NCBI RefSeq assembly: GCF_014779665.1 | Contig: NZ_JACXYY010000006.1 | Coordinates: 248,001 to 312,000, forward strand | From: Nocardioides hwasunensis | Lineage (GTDB): Bacteria; Actinomycetota; Actinomycetes; Propionibacteriales; Nocardioidaceae | Length of the DNA stretch: 64,000 bases | Direction of reading: 5' to 3' | The notes under the pieces: model-generated | What the model was told of the DNA's origin: nothing | The model's input: only the letters and a program-made list of their open reading frames with translations | Database searches by the model: none | Shown: positions 53,742 to 62,126 of the stretch, piece by piece | How the letters are laid out: every line of letters begins with the position of its first letter | How positions within the stretch are numbered: the stretch's first letter is position 1 | Position numbers and translations under genes: made by a program

Positions 53742-54312
53742 GCGGGGTGAGCCGCTCGGACGCCTGCGCACGGCGGCCACGACCTTGGCACTCGCCGAGC
53801 GCGCGCTGGCCGACCGGGTGCGTGAGGCACACGCGGCGGGGCACAGCTGGGCCGACATCGGAGGCGTGCTCGGCACCACGCGGCAGGCGGCGTTCAAGAG
53901 GTTCGGCTCCGCGAGGGACCCGAGGACGGGGGAGCAGATGAGGTCCGTGGGGACCGAGGACGTCGGGCCGATCACCGAGCGGGTCTTCGCGCTCGTCGAC
54001 CAGGGCGACTACGACGCTCTCCGCGCGCAGATGCCCGACGACGTGGCCCGGGTGCTGTCCCGCGACGTGGTCCTCGACCTGTGGGCGAGGGTGGTCGCCG
54101 ACACCGGCAACCTGGTGCGCTGCGAGGACACCGTCGTCGAGATGCCCGGCGGCCGAGAGGTGCCGCGCGACACGGCTCTGGGCACCGTGGTCGGTGTCAC
54201 CACGCTGGTCTGCGAGGCCGGCGAGTGGCAGGGCCGGGTGGCCGTCGGGCAGGACCGGCAGGTCCTGGGGCTGCTCGTCGTGCCGCCAGGTGCTCGCGAC
54301 CTGCCGTTCTAG
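53734..54312 (+). CDS. HTH protein with C-terminal DUF3887-like domain
   Basis: A 192-residue protein. Residues 10-50 hold a helix-turn-helix (AERALADRVREAHAAGHSWADIGGVLGTTRQAAFKRFG). From about 70 a DUF3887-like alpha/beta region follows (ITERVFALVDQGDYDALRAQMPDDV, then LGTVVGVTTLVCEAGEWQGRVAVGQDRQVLGLLVVPP). It starts at a GTG inside the end of the upstream membrane gene. It may regulate that gene or sense a small ligand. The family function is unknown. Confidence 0.75.
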   Translation: MPERGEPLGRLRTAATTLALAERALADRVREAHAAGHSWADIGGVLGTTRQAAFKRFGSARDPRTGEQMRSVGTEDVGPITERVFALVDQGDYDALRAQMPDDVARVLSRDVVLDLWARVVADTGNLVRCEDTVVEMPGGREVPRDTALGTVVGVTTLVCEAGEWQGRVAVGQDRQVLGLLVVPPGARDLPF

Positions 54313-54369
54313 GGCGCTGCTGACTCCAAGTTCACTCGCACCAGCGACGAGCGAGCTTCGACCTACCGA

Positions 54370-54822
54370 TCAGCCCCGCATCGGGCCGCCGGGCCGGCCG
54401 TAGGACTCGGCGACGATCTCGGCGACCACGGAGAGCGCGATCTCGCCAGGCGCCTTGCCGCCGAGGTTGTGGCCGGCCGGCACGTGCAGCGTGCCCGTGT
54501 CGACGCCCTCTGCGCTCAGCTCCGCGACCAGGCCCTCGGCCCGGCGACGGCTTGCCATCATCGCGACGTAGACGGCCTCGGAGGCGAGTGCGGCGCGCAG
54601 CACGGCGGGCGCGTCCGGCGCGTCGTGGTCGCAGAGCACCACCGCGTCCCCCGGCTGCGGCTCCAGGCCTGGCCCGCCGTCGTCGGCCGACTCGACCAGC
54701 ACGGTGCGGCCGACCGCGGAGGCGATGACCGCGATCGCCCGGGCGATCGGGTTGTCGCTCAGGACCAGGATGCGGCCGGTCTGCTCGGGCTCGGCCACCC
54801 ACGGCTGCTCGCGCGGAGTCAT
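54370..54822 (-). CDS. Stand-alone XdhC-type Rossmann-domain protein
   Basis: A 150-residue protein matching only the C-terminal NAD-binding half of XdhC: GRILVLSDNPIARAIAVIASAVG, YVAMMASRRRAEGLVAELSAEGVDTGTLHVPAGHNLGGKAPGEIALSVVAEIV. The N-terminal XdhC half is absent. XdhC proteins insert sulfurated molybdenum cofactor into xanthine dehydrogenases, but no such enzyme is nearby. The ATG at 54822 fits a TAGGGT box 7 bases upstream. The in-frame GTG at 54831 is an alternative. Confidence 0.8.
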   Translation of the reverse strand: MTPREQPWVAEPEQTGRILVLSDNPIARAIAVIASAVGRTVLVESADDGGPGLEPQPGDAVVLCDHDAPDAPAVLRAALASEAVYVAMMASRRRAEGLVAELSAEGVDTGTLHVPAGHNLGGKAPGEIALSVVAEIVAESYGRPGGPMRG

Positions 54823-54829
54823 GTCCGTC

Positions 54830-54839
54830 ACCCTAGGCT
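54830..54839. promoter_or_regulatory. Overlapping divergent -10 boxes
   Basis: On the minus strand TAGGGT (54830-54835) lies 7 bases before the XdhC-like ATG. On the plus strand TAGGCT (54834-54839) lies 6 bases before the kinase GTG. The two hexamers share the central TA, so one symmetric site may fire both ways. Confidence 0.5.
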
Positions 54840-54845
54840 CGCCGC

Positions 54846-55778
54846 GTGCCCGTCACCATCCCTGCAGGACTGCTGGCCCAGCGCGGCCTCGGCGACGACT
54901 GGTCGGCCTGGCTCGACCGGCTGCCCCGTCTCGCCGAGGAGCTGCTCGAGGAGTGGCACCTCACCCCGACCGCCGGGTCGCTGCACGGCCACGTCTCGCT
55001 GGTCGTGCCGGTGGTGGACGCGGACGGCGTGGCCGGCGGGCTCAAGGTCGGCTTCGACGGGGACGAGGAGTCGCTCCACGAGGCACTCACGTTGCAGCAC
55101 TGGGGAGGGCGAGGTGCCGTACGGCTGCGGCGGGCCGACCCTCGCCGGCGTGCGCTCCTGCTGGACTGGCTGGCCGGGCCCGACCTCGGCGACCTGTGGG
55201 ACGTGGAGGCGTGCGAGGTCGTGGGCGGGCTCTACGAGCGGCTGCACATCGCGGCGCTGCCGCAGCTCGCCACGGTCACGTCGTACGTCGAGCAGTGGCT
55301 GCGCGACCTCCGTGACCTGGGGCGCGACGTCCCGATCCCGCGGAGGTACGTCGACCAGGCGCTCTCGCTCGGTCGCGACCTGCTCGCCGACGACGTGCCG
55401 CCCGTGGTGGTGCACGGCGACCTCCACTACGCCAACGTGATGGCCGACGACGCCGGGGAGTGGCTGGCGATCGACCCCAAGCCGATGGCCGGCGACCGGC
55501 ACTACGAGCCGGCGCCGATGCTCTGGAACCGGATGGACGAGCTCGACGGGCCGCTGGCGGTCGGGTCGGTCCGCGACGGGCTCCGTCGTCGCTTCCACGC
55601 GCTGGTCGACGCCGGCGACCTCGACGAGGACCGGGCGCGCGACTGGGTCGTCGTGCGGATGATCGTCAACGCGTCCTGGACCGCGCAGGACGCGCGGGCG
55701 GCCGGTCGCGGTCTCGACGCCGAGGAGCGGGACTGGATCACCCGCTGCATCGCCGTCGCCAAGGCCGTCCAGGACTAG
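54846..55778 (+). CDS. APH(6)-type aminoglycoside/hydroxyurea kinase family protein
   Basis: A 310-residue kinase of the group including streptomycin 6-phosphotransferases. It shows WHLTPTAGSLHGHVSLVVPV, the ATP lysine in GGLKVGF, EALTLQHWGGRGAVRL, the catalytic VVHGDLHYANVM near residue 190 and WLAIDPKPMAGDRHYEPAPML with the metal Asp. It starts at a GTG, leaderless. Resistance to an aminoglycoside is possible but unproven. Its last codons and stop lie in a 10-bp tandem repeat. Confidence 0.85.
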   Translation: MPVTIPAGLLAQRGLGDDWSAWLDRLPRLAEELLEEWHLTPTAGSLHGHVSLVVPVVDADGVAGGLKVGFDGDEESLHEALTLQHWGGRGAVRLRRADPRRRALLLDWLAGPDLGDLWDVEACEVVGGLYERLHIAALPQLATVTSYVEQWLRDLRDLGRDVPIPRRYVDQALSLGRDLLADDVPPVVVHGDLHYANVMADDAGEWLAIDPKPMAGDRHYEPAPMLWNRMDELDGPLAVGSVRDGLRRRFHALVDAGDLDEDRARDWVVVRMIVNASWTAQDARAAGRGLDAEERDWITRCIAVAKAVQD

Positions 55779-55808
55779 CCAGGACCAGCCAGGACCAGCC
55801 AGGACTAG
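55769..55808 (+). repeat. Four tandem copies of a 10-bp unit over a stop codon
   Basis: CCAGGACTAG and CCAGGACCAG alternate as units 1-4 (T, C, C, T at position 8). The TAG stop of the kinase gene is in unit 1 and is lost in units 2 and 3. Slippage here would change the 3' non-coding part, and a T-to-C change in unit 1 would extend the protein. Confidence 0.9.
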
Positions 55809-56000
55809 ACAGTGTCGGACGAACGAGCCCGGCAGATGGGTCGAAAGTCGCAACCTGCGCGAGTGGAGCGCTCAAAACGCCCGGATTGCTACCACCCGGT
55901 AGACCACGTGACCTAGGTTACAGCCCAAGTCTCCGAGCTTCCCGCCACGTGGCGCGCCGCGCCACGCTCCCCGGAACCAGATCGAATGAGTAGGTAACAG

Positions 56001-57821
56001 ATGCCGATCACCGTCGACACCTCCTTCCTCGACACGATGCCGCCCAACGTGGCCGTCCAGTTCTTCGACCGTGTCGCTGCCTCCGCCGACAGCGAGGCCT
56101 TCCGCTTCCCGCGCGGCGAGGCGTGGGAGTCCGTCACCTGGAAGCAGGCCGGCGACAAGGTCGAGGCGCTCGCCGCGGGACTGATCGCGCTGGGCGTCGA
56201 GCCCGAGCAGCGGGTGGGCATCGCATCCGGGACGCGCTACGAGTGGATCCTGGCCGACCTCGCCATCATGTGTGCCGCCGGTGCCACCACCACGGTCTAC
56301 CCGACCACCAACGCCGAGGACACGACGTACATCCTCGCCGACTCCGAGAGCCGCGTCGTCTTCGCCGAGGACGACGAGCAGGTCGCCAAGCTGACCGTGC
56401 ACCGCGCCGAGCTGCCCCACGTGAGCAAGGTCGTCACCTTCACCGGGAAGACCGACGGGGACTGGATCATCTCGCTCGACGACCTCGCCGCGCTGGGGGC
56501 GGAGAAGCTGGCTGCGGAGCCCGACGTGGTGCGCACCACCTCGCAGGCGATCGCGCCCGACCAGCTCGCGACCCTGATCTACACCTCCGGGACCACCGGC
56601 CGCCCCAAGGGGGTGCGGTTGCGGCACTCGTCGTGGGTCTACGAGGGCGAGGCGATCCGCGTGCAGGGGATCCTCTCCGAGAGCGATCTCGAGTTCCGCT
56701 GGCTGCCGATGGCGCACTCCTTCGGCAAGGTGCTGATGTCGACGCAGATGGCGTGCGGGTTCGCCGCGGCGATCGACGGTCGCGTGGACAAGATCGTGGA
56801 CAACCTCGGCGTGGTGAAGCCGACCTTCATGGGGGCGGCCCCCCGCATCTTCGAGAAGGCCCACGGCCGCATCGTCACCATGCAGGCGGCCGAGGGCGGT
56901 GCCAAGGAGAAGATCTTCAAGAACGCCTTCAAGGTCGGCCTGGAGGTCGAGCGCCTCAAGCGCGCGGGGAAGTCGGTCCCGCTGAGCCTCAGGGTGCAGC
57001 ACGGGCTCTTCGACAAGCTGGTCTTCTCCAAGATCCGCGACCGCTTCGGCGGCAACGTCCGCTTCTTCATCTCCGGCGCCGCGGCGCTCAACAGCGACAT
57101 CGCCGAGTGGTTCGGCGCCGCCGGCATCACGATCCTGGAGGGCTACGGCCTCACCGAGACGTCGGCGGGCTCCTTCGTCAACCACCCTGACCGCAACAAG
57201 TTCGGCACCGTCGGCCCGGTCATCCCGGGCAGCGAGGTCAAGCTCGGCGACAACGACGAGATCATGATCAAGGGTCCCGGTGTGATGGACGGCTACCACA
57301 ACCTCCCGGAGGAGACGGCCAGGACGCTGACCTCCGACGGCTGGCTGCACACCGGTGACAAGGGCGCCCTCGACGAGGACGGTCACCTGGTCATCACCGG
57401 GCGCATCAAGGAGCTCTTCAAGACCTCCGGCGGCAAGTACATCGCCCCGCCCGCGATCGAGTCGAAGTTCAAGGCGGTGTGCCCCTACGCCAGCCAGTTC
57501 ATGGTGTTCGGTGAGGACCGCAACTACTGCGTCGCCCTCGTCACCCTCGATCCCGATGCGATGGCGGGCTGGGCAGAGGAGAACGGGATGAGCGGCGCGT
57601 CCTACACCGAGATCGTGCAGTCCGACGCCGTGCACGCGATGGTCCAGGGCTACGTCGACGACCTCAACAGCCACCTCAACCGGTGGGAGACGGTCAAGAA
57701 GTGGAAGCTCCTCGACCACGACCTCACGATCGAGTCCGGCGAGCTGACCCCGTCGATGAAGGTGAAGCGCACCGTGGTCCAGGACAACAACAAGGCGGTC
57801 CTCGAGGAGCTCTACGCCTGA
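56001..57821 (+). CDS. Long-chain acyl-CoA synthetase
   Basis: A 606-residue AMP-forming ligase that activates fatty acids to acyl-CoA. The P-loop YTSGTTGRPKGV is near residue 192, ILEGYGLTETSAG gives the A5 motif, WLHTGDKGALDEDGHLVITGRIKELFKTSGGKYIAP the hinge region, and the C-terminal lysine lies in PSMKVKRTVV. The start is the ATG at 56001. The upstream 222 bases contain a tandem repeat and an ACCTAGGT palindrome at 55911-55918. With thiolase, enoyl-CoA hydratase and ETF it fits fatty-acid oxidation. Confidence 0.93.
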   Translation: MPITVDTSFLDTMPPNVAVQFFDRVAASADSEAFRFPRGEAWESVTWKQAGDKVEALAAGLIALGVEPEQRVGIASGTRYEWILADLAIMCAAGATTTVYPTTNAEDTTYILADSESRVVFAEDDEQVAKLTVHRAELPHVSKVVTFTGKTDGDWIISLDDLAALGAEKLAAEPDVVRTTSQAIAPDQLATLIYTSGTTGRPKGVRLRHSSWVYEGEAIRVQGILSESDLEFRWLPMAHSFGKVLMSTQMACGFAAAIDGRVDKIVDNLGVVKPTFMGAAPRIFEKAHGRIVTMQAAEGGAKEKIFKNAFKVGLEVERLKRAGKSVPLSLRVQHGLFDKLVFSKIRDRFGGNVRFFISGAAALNSDIAEWFGAAGITILEGYGLTETSAGSFVNHPDRNKFGTVGPVIPGSEVKLGDNDEIMIKGPGVMDGYHNLPEETARTLTSDGWLHTGDKGALDEDGHLVITGRIKELFKTSGGKYIAPPAIESKFKAVCPYASQFMVFGEDRNYCVALVTLDPDAMAGWAEENGMSGASYTEIVQSDAVHAMVQGYVDDLNSHLNRWETVKKWKLLDHDLTIESGELTPSMKVKRTVVQDNNKAVLEELYA

Positions 57822-57893
57822 GCCGCCAGGCCTGGACGAAGGTCAGATCGAGTTGCTGGGCGGCTCACAGGAGCCGCACAGGACGCACCGGGT

Positions 57894-57929
57894 GAATGGG
57901 TGCCAGTGGGAGACCACTGGCACCCATTC
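57894..57929 (+). terminator. Terminator after the acyl-CoA synthetase
   Basis: A perfect 16-bp stem (57894-57909 with 57914-57929) with a GAGA loop. An in-frame ATG inside it (57896) is therefore rejected as the start of the next gene. Confidence 0.88.
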
Positions 57930-57958
57930 GCATCTCCCGACCCGCCCAGGAGCACGTC

Positions 57959-58870
57959 ATGACCGCAGACGACCACCCCCACCGCCACGCCGCTGACGAG
58001 GTGCACGAGCACGACCTCGGCCTCCAGCACGACCTCGGCACCCTCGAGCGCCGCGGCTTCTCCCGGTGGGGCCGGCGCGGCGTGCTCGGGATGCTCGGCG
58101 GCCTCGGCGTGGCGACCGTCGCCGGGTGCTCCAGCGACGGCACGTCCGCCAGCGCGAGCGATGCGCAGGGCGGGCCGCCGAGCGGCGGCCCGGGCGGCGC
58201 GCCCCCCGGTGGGATGGGCGGTGACTCGTCGGTCGAGGTGGCCGACGGCGAGATCCCCGAGGAGACGGCCGGCCCCTTCCCCGGCGACGGCACCAACGGC
58301 CCCGACGTGCTCTCGGAGAGCGGGGTGGTGCGCTCCGACATCACCACCAGCTTCGGCTCGGCCTCCGGGGTCGCCGAGGGCGTGCCCCTCACCCTGCGGC
58401 TCAAGGTCTACGACCTGACCGGCGACGACGTCCAGATCCTCTCCGGGGCCGCCATCTATGCCTGGCACTGCGACCGGGCCGGCAGCTACTCGATGTACGA
58501 CGGCGACGCCGCCGACGAGAACTACCTGCGCGGGGTCCAGGAGACCGACGCGGACGGCTGGGTGGAGTTCACCTCGATCTTCCCCGCCTGCTACTCGGGT
58601 CGATGGCCGCACGTGCACTTCGAGGTCTACGAGTCGCTCGACGCCGCGACCAGCGCGTCGAACAAGCTGCGCACCTCGCAGCTGGCCTTCCCGCAGGACG
58701 TGTGCGAGGAGGTGTACGCCACCGAGGGCTACGAGGACTCGGTGACCAACCTCGCCCGGGTCAGCCTCGACACCGACGGGATCTTCAGCGACGGCTACTC
58801 CCTGCAGATGGCCACCGTGAAGGGCAGCGCGAGCGAGGGCTACACCGCGACGCTCAACGTGCCCATCTGA
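57959..58870 (+). CDS. Exported intradiol ring-cleavage dioxygenase-like lipoprotein
   Basis: A 303-residue protein. His-rich N-terminus, twin arginines (31-32 and 39-40), a hydrophobic stretch and a lipobox VAGC with Cys57 suggest a Tat-exported lipoprotein. A Gly/Pro linker leads to an intradiol dioxygenase fold with EETAGPFPGDG, a Tyr in SYSMYD (177 or 180) and FPACYSGRWPHVHFEVY, giving Y212, H218 and H220 as likely iron ligands. It would cleave catechols outside the cytoplasm, but no aromatic pathway is near. AGGAG precedes the ATG. Confidence 0.85.
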   Translation: MTADDHPHRHAADEVHEHDLGLQHDLGTLERRGFSRWGRRGVLGMLGGLGVATVAGCSSDGTSASASDAQGGPPSGGPGGAPPGGMGGDSSVEVADGEIPEETAGPFPGDGTNGPDVLSESGVVRSDITTSFGSASGVAEGVPLTLRLKVYDLTGDDVQILSGAAIYAWHCDRAGSYSMYDGDAADENYLRGVQETDADGWVEFTSIFPACYSGRWPHVHFEVYESLDAATSASNKLRTSQLAFPQDVCEEVYATEGYEDSVTNLARVSLDTDGIFSDGYSLQMATVKGSASEGYTATLNVPI

Positions 58871-58913
58871 TCGGGCGTCCCGGCCCGCGGGCCACGCGTG
58901 GTTGGATACCGGC

Positions 58914-60131
58914 GTGCCCCCCGCTCAACCCGATGGCGACCTCGCGCCCGAGGACGGACTCCTCCCGGACGAGGCGTGGGCGGAGTTCGGGAGCAGGCCC
59001 TTCGGGCTCTACGTCCACGTGCCGTTCTGCACGGTCCGCTGCGGCTACTGCGACTTCAACACCTACACCGCTCACGAGCTCGGCGACGAGGTCGGCGCCA
59101 GCCGGTCGTCGTACGCCGAGGCGGCGATCAAGGAGATCCGGTTCGCGCGTGAGGTGCTGGGCCACCGCGACGTGAAGATCGAGACGATCTTCTTCGGCGG
59201 CGGCACCCCGACGCTGCTCAGGGCCGCCGACCTCGGCTCGATCGTCGCGAGCGCCGCCGCGGAGTTCGGCCTGGCCGACGACGTCGAGATCACCACCGAG
59301 GCCAACCCCGACAGCGTCGCCGCGTGGGACCTCGAAGAGCTGCGCACCGCCGGCTTCAACCGCATCAGCTTCGGCATGCAGTCCGCCGTCGACCACGTGC
59401 TGCGCACCCTCGACCGCACGCACGACCCGATGCGCGTGCCCGCGGTCGTCGACTGGGCCCGCCAGGCCGGGTTCGACGACGTCAGCCTGGACCTGATCTA
59501 CGGCACGCCGGGGGAGTCCCTCGCCGACTGGGAGACCTCCCTCGACGCGGCCCTCGCGTGTGGGCCCGACCACGTGTCGGCGTACTCGCTCATCGTCGAG
59601 GAGGGCACCGCCATGGGCCGTCAGGTCAGGCGCGGCGAGCTGGCGATGCCCGACGAGGACGACCTCGCCGACAAGTACCTCCTCGCCGACGAGCGGCTCG
59701 GCGCCGCCGGGTTGAGCTGGTACGAGGTCTCCAACTGGGCCACGTCCTCCGAGCACCGGTGCCGCCACAACCTCCTCTACTGGACCGGCGGTCACTGGTG
59801 GGGCGTCGGGCCCGGCGCGCACTCCCACGTCGGCGGGGTGCGGTGGTGGAACGTCAAGCACCCCGCGGCCTACGCCGAGCGGATGGCGCGTGGCGTCTCC
59901 CCGGCCCAGGCGCGCGAGGTGCTCGGCTACCGCGACCAGCGGGTCGAGCGGATCCTGCTGGAGATCCGGCTCGTCGACGGCCTCCCCGTCACCGCCCTCG
60001 AGGCCACCGGTCGCTCCCACGTCGCCCGGATGGTCGCCGACGGGCTGGTCGAGCTCGCCACCGAGCGCCTCGTGCTCACCCAGCGCGGCCGGCTGCTCGC
60101 CGACGCGCTCGTGCGCGACCTCGTCGACTGA
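58914..60131 (+). CDS. hemW: Radical SAM heme chaperone HemW (HemN-like)
   Basis: A 405-residue radical SAM protein. The cluster motif Cx3CxxC is C39, C43 and C46 in VPFCTVRCGYCDFNTY. FFGGGTPTLL, TTEANPDS and SFGMQSAVDHVLRTLDRTH follow. It lacks the second-cysteine feature of true oxygen-independent coproporphyrinogen oxidase, so HemW, a heme-insertion chaperone, is more likely. The start is the GTG at 58914, 6 bases after a TTGGAT box. In actinobacteria it sits next to lepA and hrcA, as broadly here. Confidence 0.9.
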   Translation: MPPAQPDGDLAPEDGLLPDEAWAEFGSRPFGLYVHVPFCTVRCGYCDFNTYTAHELGDEVGASRSSYAEAAIKEIRFAREVLGHRDVKIETIFFGGGTPTLLRAADLGSIVASAAAEFGLADDVEITTEANPDSVAAWDLEELRTAGFNRISFGMQSAVDHVLRTLDRTHDPMRVPAVVDWARQAGFDDVSLDLIYGTPGESLADWETSLDAALACGPDHVSAYSLIVEEGTAMGRQVRRGELAMPDEDDLADKYLLADERLGAAGLSWYEVSNWATSSEHRCRHNLLYWTGGHWWGVGPGAHSHVGGVRWWNVKHPAAYAERMARGVSPAQAREVLGYRDQRVERILLEIRLVDGLPVTALEATGRSHVARMVADGLVELATERLVLTQRGRLLADALVRDLVD

Positions 60132-60143
60132 AGCAGAGGCCCG

Positions 60144-60992
60144 TCAGGGCGCGGTGGTGAAGTCGATGAGCTCCTCGACCCGGCCGAGGAGCTCGGGCTC
60201 GAGGTCGGCAAAGGAGGACACCCGCCCGAGGACGTGCTTCCACGCGCGGGCGATGTCGGCCTGGTTGCGGTGCGGCCAGCCCAGCTGCTGACAGGTGCCG
60301 GTCTTCCAGTCGATGCCCTTGGGCACGTGGGGCCACCGGGCGATGCCGAGCCGGTCCGGCTTGACCGCCTGCCAGATGTCGATGAAGGGGTGTCCCACCA
60401 CCAGCACGTGCTTGCCGATGGGGGAGCGCGCGATCCCCTGGGCGATCCGCGCCTCCTTCGACCCGGGGACCAGGTGGTCGACCAGCACGCCGACGCGGCG
60501 CTGCGGGCCGGGCTTGAAGTCGCGCAGGTGCTCGGCGAGGTCGTCGACGCCACCGAGGTACTCCACGACGACGCCCTCGATCCGCAGGTCGTCGCCCCAC
60601 ACCTTCTCGACCAGCTCGGCGTCGTGGCGGCCCTCGACGAAGATCCGACTGGCGCGGGCGACGCGAGCGCGGGCACCGGGCACGGCGACCGACCCGGACG
60701 CCGTACGCGTGGGGGCGGCCGGTGCTCCGCCGCGGACGGGTCGGGTGAGGATCACCGGCTTGCCCTCCAGCAGGAAGCCGGGGCCGAGCGGGAACGTACG
60801 TCGCTTGCCGCGCCGGTCCTCCAGCGTCAGCGTGTCGATGTCGCGGTCGATCGCGACCACCTCACCGCACCAGTCGGTGGTGACCTCCTCGACGACCATC
60901 CCGAGCTCGGTCGGCACCTCCGTGGCACGCCCGTTCCTCGGCGCTCGCCAGTCGGAGTTGAGGACGTCGGTTCCGTAGCGATCCTGGGGCAC
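60144..60992 (-). CDS. DUF3097-family protein
   Basis: A 282-residue actinobacterial protein of unknown role. The N-terminus is a small beta domain (MVVEEVTTDWCGEVVAIDRDIDTLTLEDRRGKRRTFPLG). The middle looks TOPRIM-like (IFVEGRHDAELVEKVWGDDLRIEGVVVEYLGGVDDLAEHL, with E and D acids), then VGVLVDHLVPGSKEARIA. The GTG at 60992 lies 6 bases after a TAGCGT box. It is convergent with hemW, 12 bases apart. Confidence 0.82.
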   Translation of the reverse strand: MPQDRYGTDVLNSDWRAPRNGRATEVPTELGMVVEEVTTDWCGEVVAIDRDIDTLTLEDRRGKRRTFPLGPGFLLEGKPVILTRPVRGGAPAAPTRTASGSVAVPGARARVARASRIFVEGRHDAELVEKVWGDDLRIEGVVVEYLGGVDDLAEHLRDFKPGPQRRVGVLVDHLVPGSKEARIAQGIARSPIGKHVLVVGHPFIDIWQAVKPDRLGIARWPHVPKGIDWKTGTCQQLGWPHRNQADIARAWKHVLGRVSSFADLEPELLGRVEELIDFTTAP

Positions 60993-60998
60993 CGGTCA

Positions 60999-61004
60999 AC
61001 GCTA
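60999..61004 (-). promoter_or_regulatory. -10 box for the DUF3097 gene
   Basis: TAGCGT on the minus strand, 6 bases upstream of the GTG at 60992, indicates a leaderless transcript. Confidence 0.45.
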
Positions 61005-61051
61005 GGTGGCGATGGCGCCGACTCCGGGCTGACGCGCCGGGATCGAGGCGA

Positions 61052-61357
61052 TCAGACCTCGTCCTGGTCGGGGGCCGTGCTGGCGCCGTCGTCGTTGCCC
61101 AGGTCCTCCTGGGTGGCGTCCATCTCGAGCTCCTCCTGGCTCTTGGTCTCCTCGTCGTCGGGGTCGAGGGGCTCGGCGAGCGGGTTGTCGTCGCCGGGCT
61201 GGAGGTCGTCGGGCAGCTGGTCGTCGGAGATCCCGCTGATGGTCGCGGAGTCGGGAGACGCGGTGTCGCCGGAGTGGTCGGAGTCGGCCTCGCTCGTGCT
61301 GCTGCCGGCCTGCGGGGTCTCGCCGTGCTCGGACTGGGACGCGCTGTTGTTGGTCAT
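61052..61357 (-). CDS. Acidic disordered small protein
   Basis: A 101-residue protein very rich in Asp, Glu, Ser and Thr with almost no hydrophobic core, so it is probably disordered. It includes ISDDQLPDDLQPGDDNPLAEPLDPDDEE. I do not recognise a family. GGAGG abuts the ATG, and TAGGAC lies 6 bases upstream as an alternative leaderless signal. The sequence bias makes it a real but functionally unknown gene. Confidence 0.6.
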   Translation of the reverse strand: MTNNSASQSEHGETPQAGSSTSEADSDHSGDTASPDSATISGISDDQLPDDLQPGDDNPLAEPLDPDDEETKSQEELEMDATQEDLGNDDGASTAPDQDEV

Positions 61358-61425
61358 CCTCCAGTCCTACCCAGTGGGGGAGCCGGCGGCCAGCCCCCTG
61401 TGGGTGGGAGTGCGGGCGGACGGGG

Positions 61426-62109
61426 TCAGCACATGCCGGCGTGGAGGTGCGAGCGGAGTGCGGCGCCGAGCTCCTGGGGCGAGCTGACCGGTCGCACGAA
61501 GTCGAGGCGGTGCGGGTGTGCGCCCTCGGCATCGAGCCAGGCCACGTCGACGCCGCACGGGTCGACGCCCATCAGGCTCGCGGCGAGCATCGACTGGAGC
61601 GGGATCCCGAAGGTGGAGGCCATCGCACTGCGCAGCTCCGGCTCGTGCGCGGTGTTGGCGTGCTCGACCGTGCGCTGGAGGTAGCCGGGATTGAGCACGT
61701 GGCGGTGGTCACGGAACCGCGAGACGTCCACGGTCACGGTGGCGTCGTCACTGAGCAGGTCGACCGAGGTCAGCTCGAGGGCGACGAGCGAGCGCGGGTC
61801 GCCGCAGCACCGGCAGCCGGTGTCGCGCTGCGTGAGGGTGCCCTGCAGCACGAGGCTGAGGTCCCGGTGCGCCGAGGTCGGGTCGCCGAGGCCGCTGGCG
61901 ATCTCGACCATGCCCACGGCCCCGCCGTGCGCCGCGGCGAGCAGGGCCGAGTCGTCGCCAGCGCTGAACACGGGCGCTCCGTGCATGTCGCAGGTGACGT
62001 CGTAGACCTCGTCGGCGATCGCCTCGCGTGCCTGGCCCACCCACAGGGTGATCGCCTCGGGGCAGGACAGCACGCTGCGGGCCAGCAGGGCGGCTTCGGC
62101 CGGGTTCAT
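61426..62109 (-). CDS. DUF2470-domain, HugZ-like heme/iron protein
   Basis: A 227-residue protein. The N-terminal part has a PNPOx/HugZ-like pattern (VYDVTCDMHGAPVFSAGDDSALLAAAHGGAVGMVEIASGLGDP) and a Cys-rich TGCRCCGDPRS. The C-terminal DUF2470 domain is clear (VEHANTAHEPELRSAMASTFG, SLMGVDPCGVDVAWLDAEGAHPHRLDFVRPVSS). Relatives include heme-degrading oxygenases. The ATG at 62109 has GGAGG upstream. A DtxR/IdeR-type iron box lies 17 bases upstream, so it should be induced by iron lack. Heme iron recovery is the likely role. Confidence 0.78.
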   Translation of the reverse strand: MNPAEAALLARSVLSCPEAITLWVGQAREAIADEVYDVTCDMHGAPVFSAGDDSALLAAAHGGAVGMVEIASGLGDPTSAHRDLSLVLQGTLTQRDTGCRCCGDPRSLVALELTSVDLLSDDATVTVDVSRFRDHRHVLNPGYLQRTVEHANTAHEPELRSAMASTFGIPLQSMLAASLMGVDPCGVDVAWLDAEGAHPHRLDFVRPVSSPQELGAALRSHLHAGMC

Positions 62110-62126
62110 CACGCCTCCACGAGTGA

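Noticed and set aside
57896..57958. Earlier start of the intradiol dioxygenase gene
   Set aside because: The ATG lies inside a perfect 16-bp terminator hairpin. The ATG at 57959 has AGGAG and begins before the export signal.
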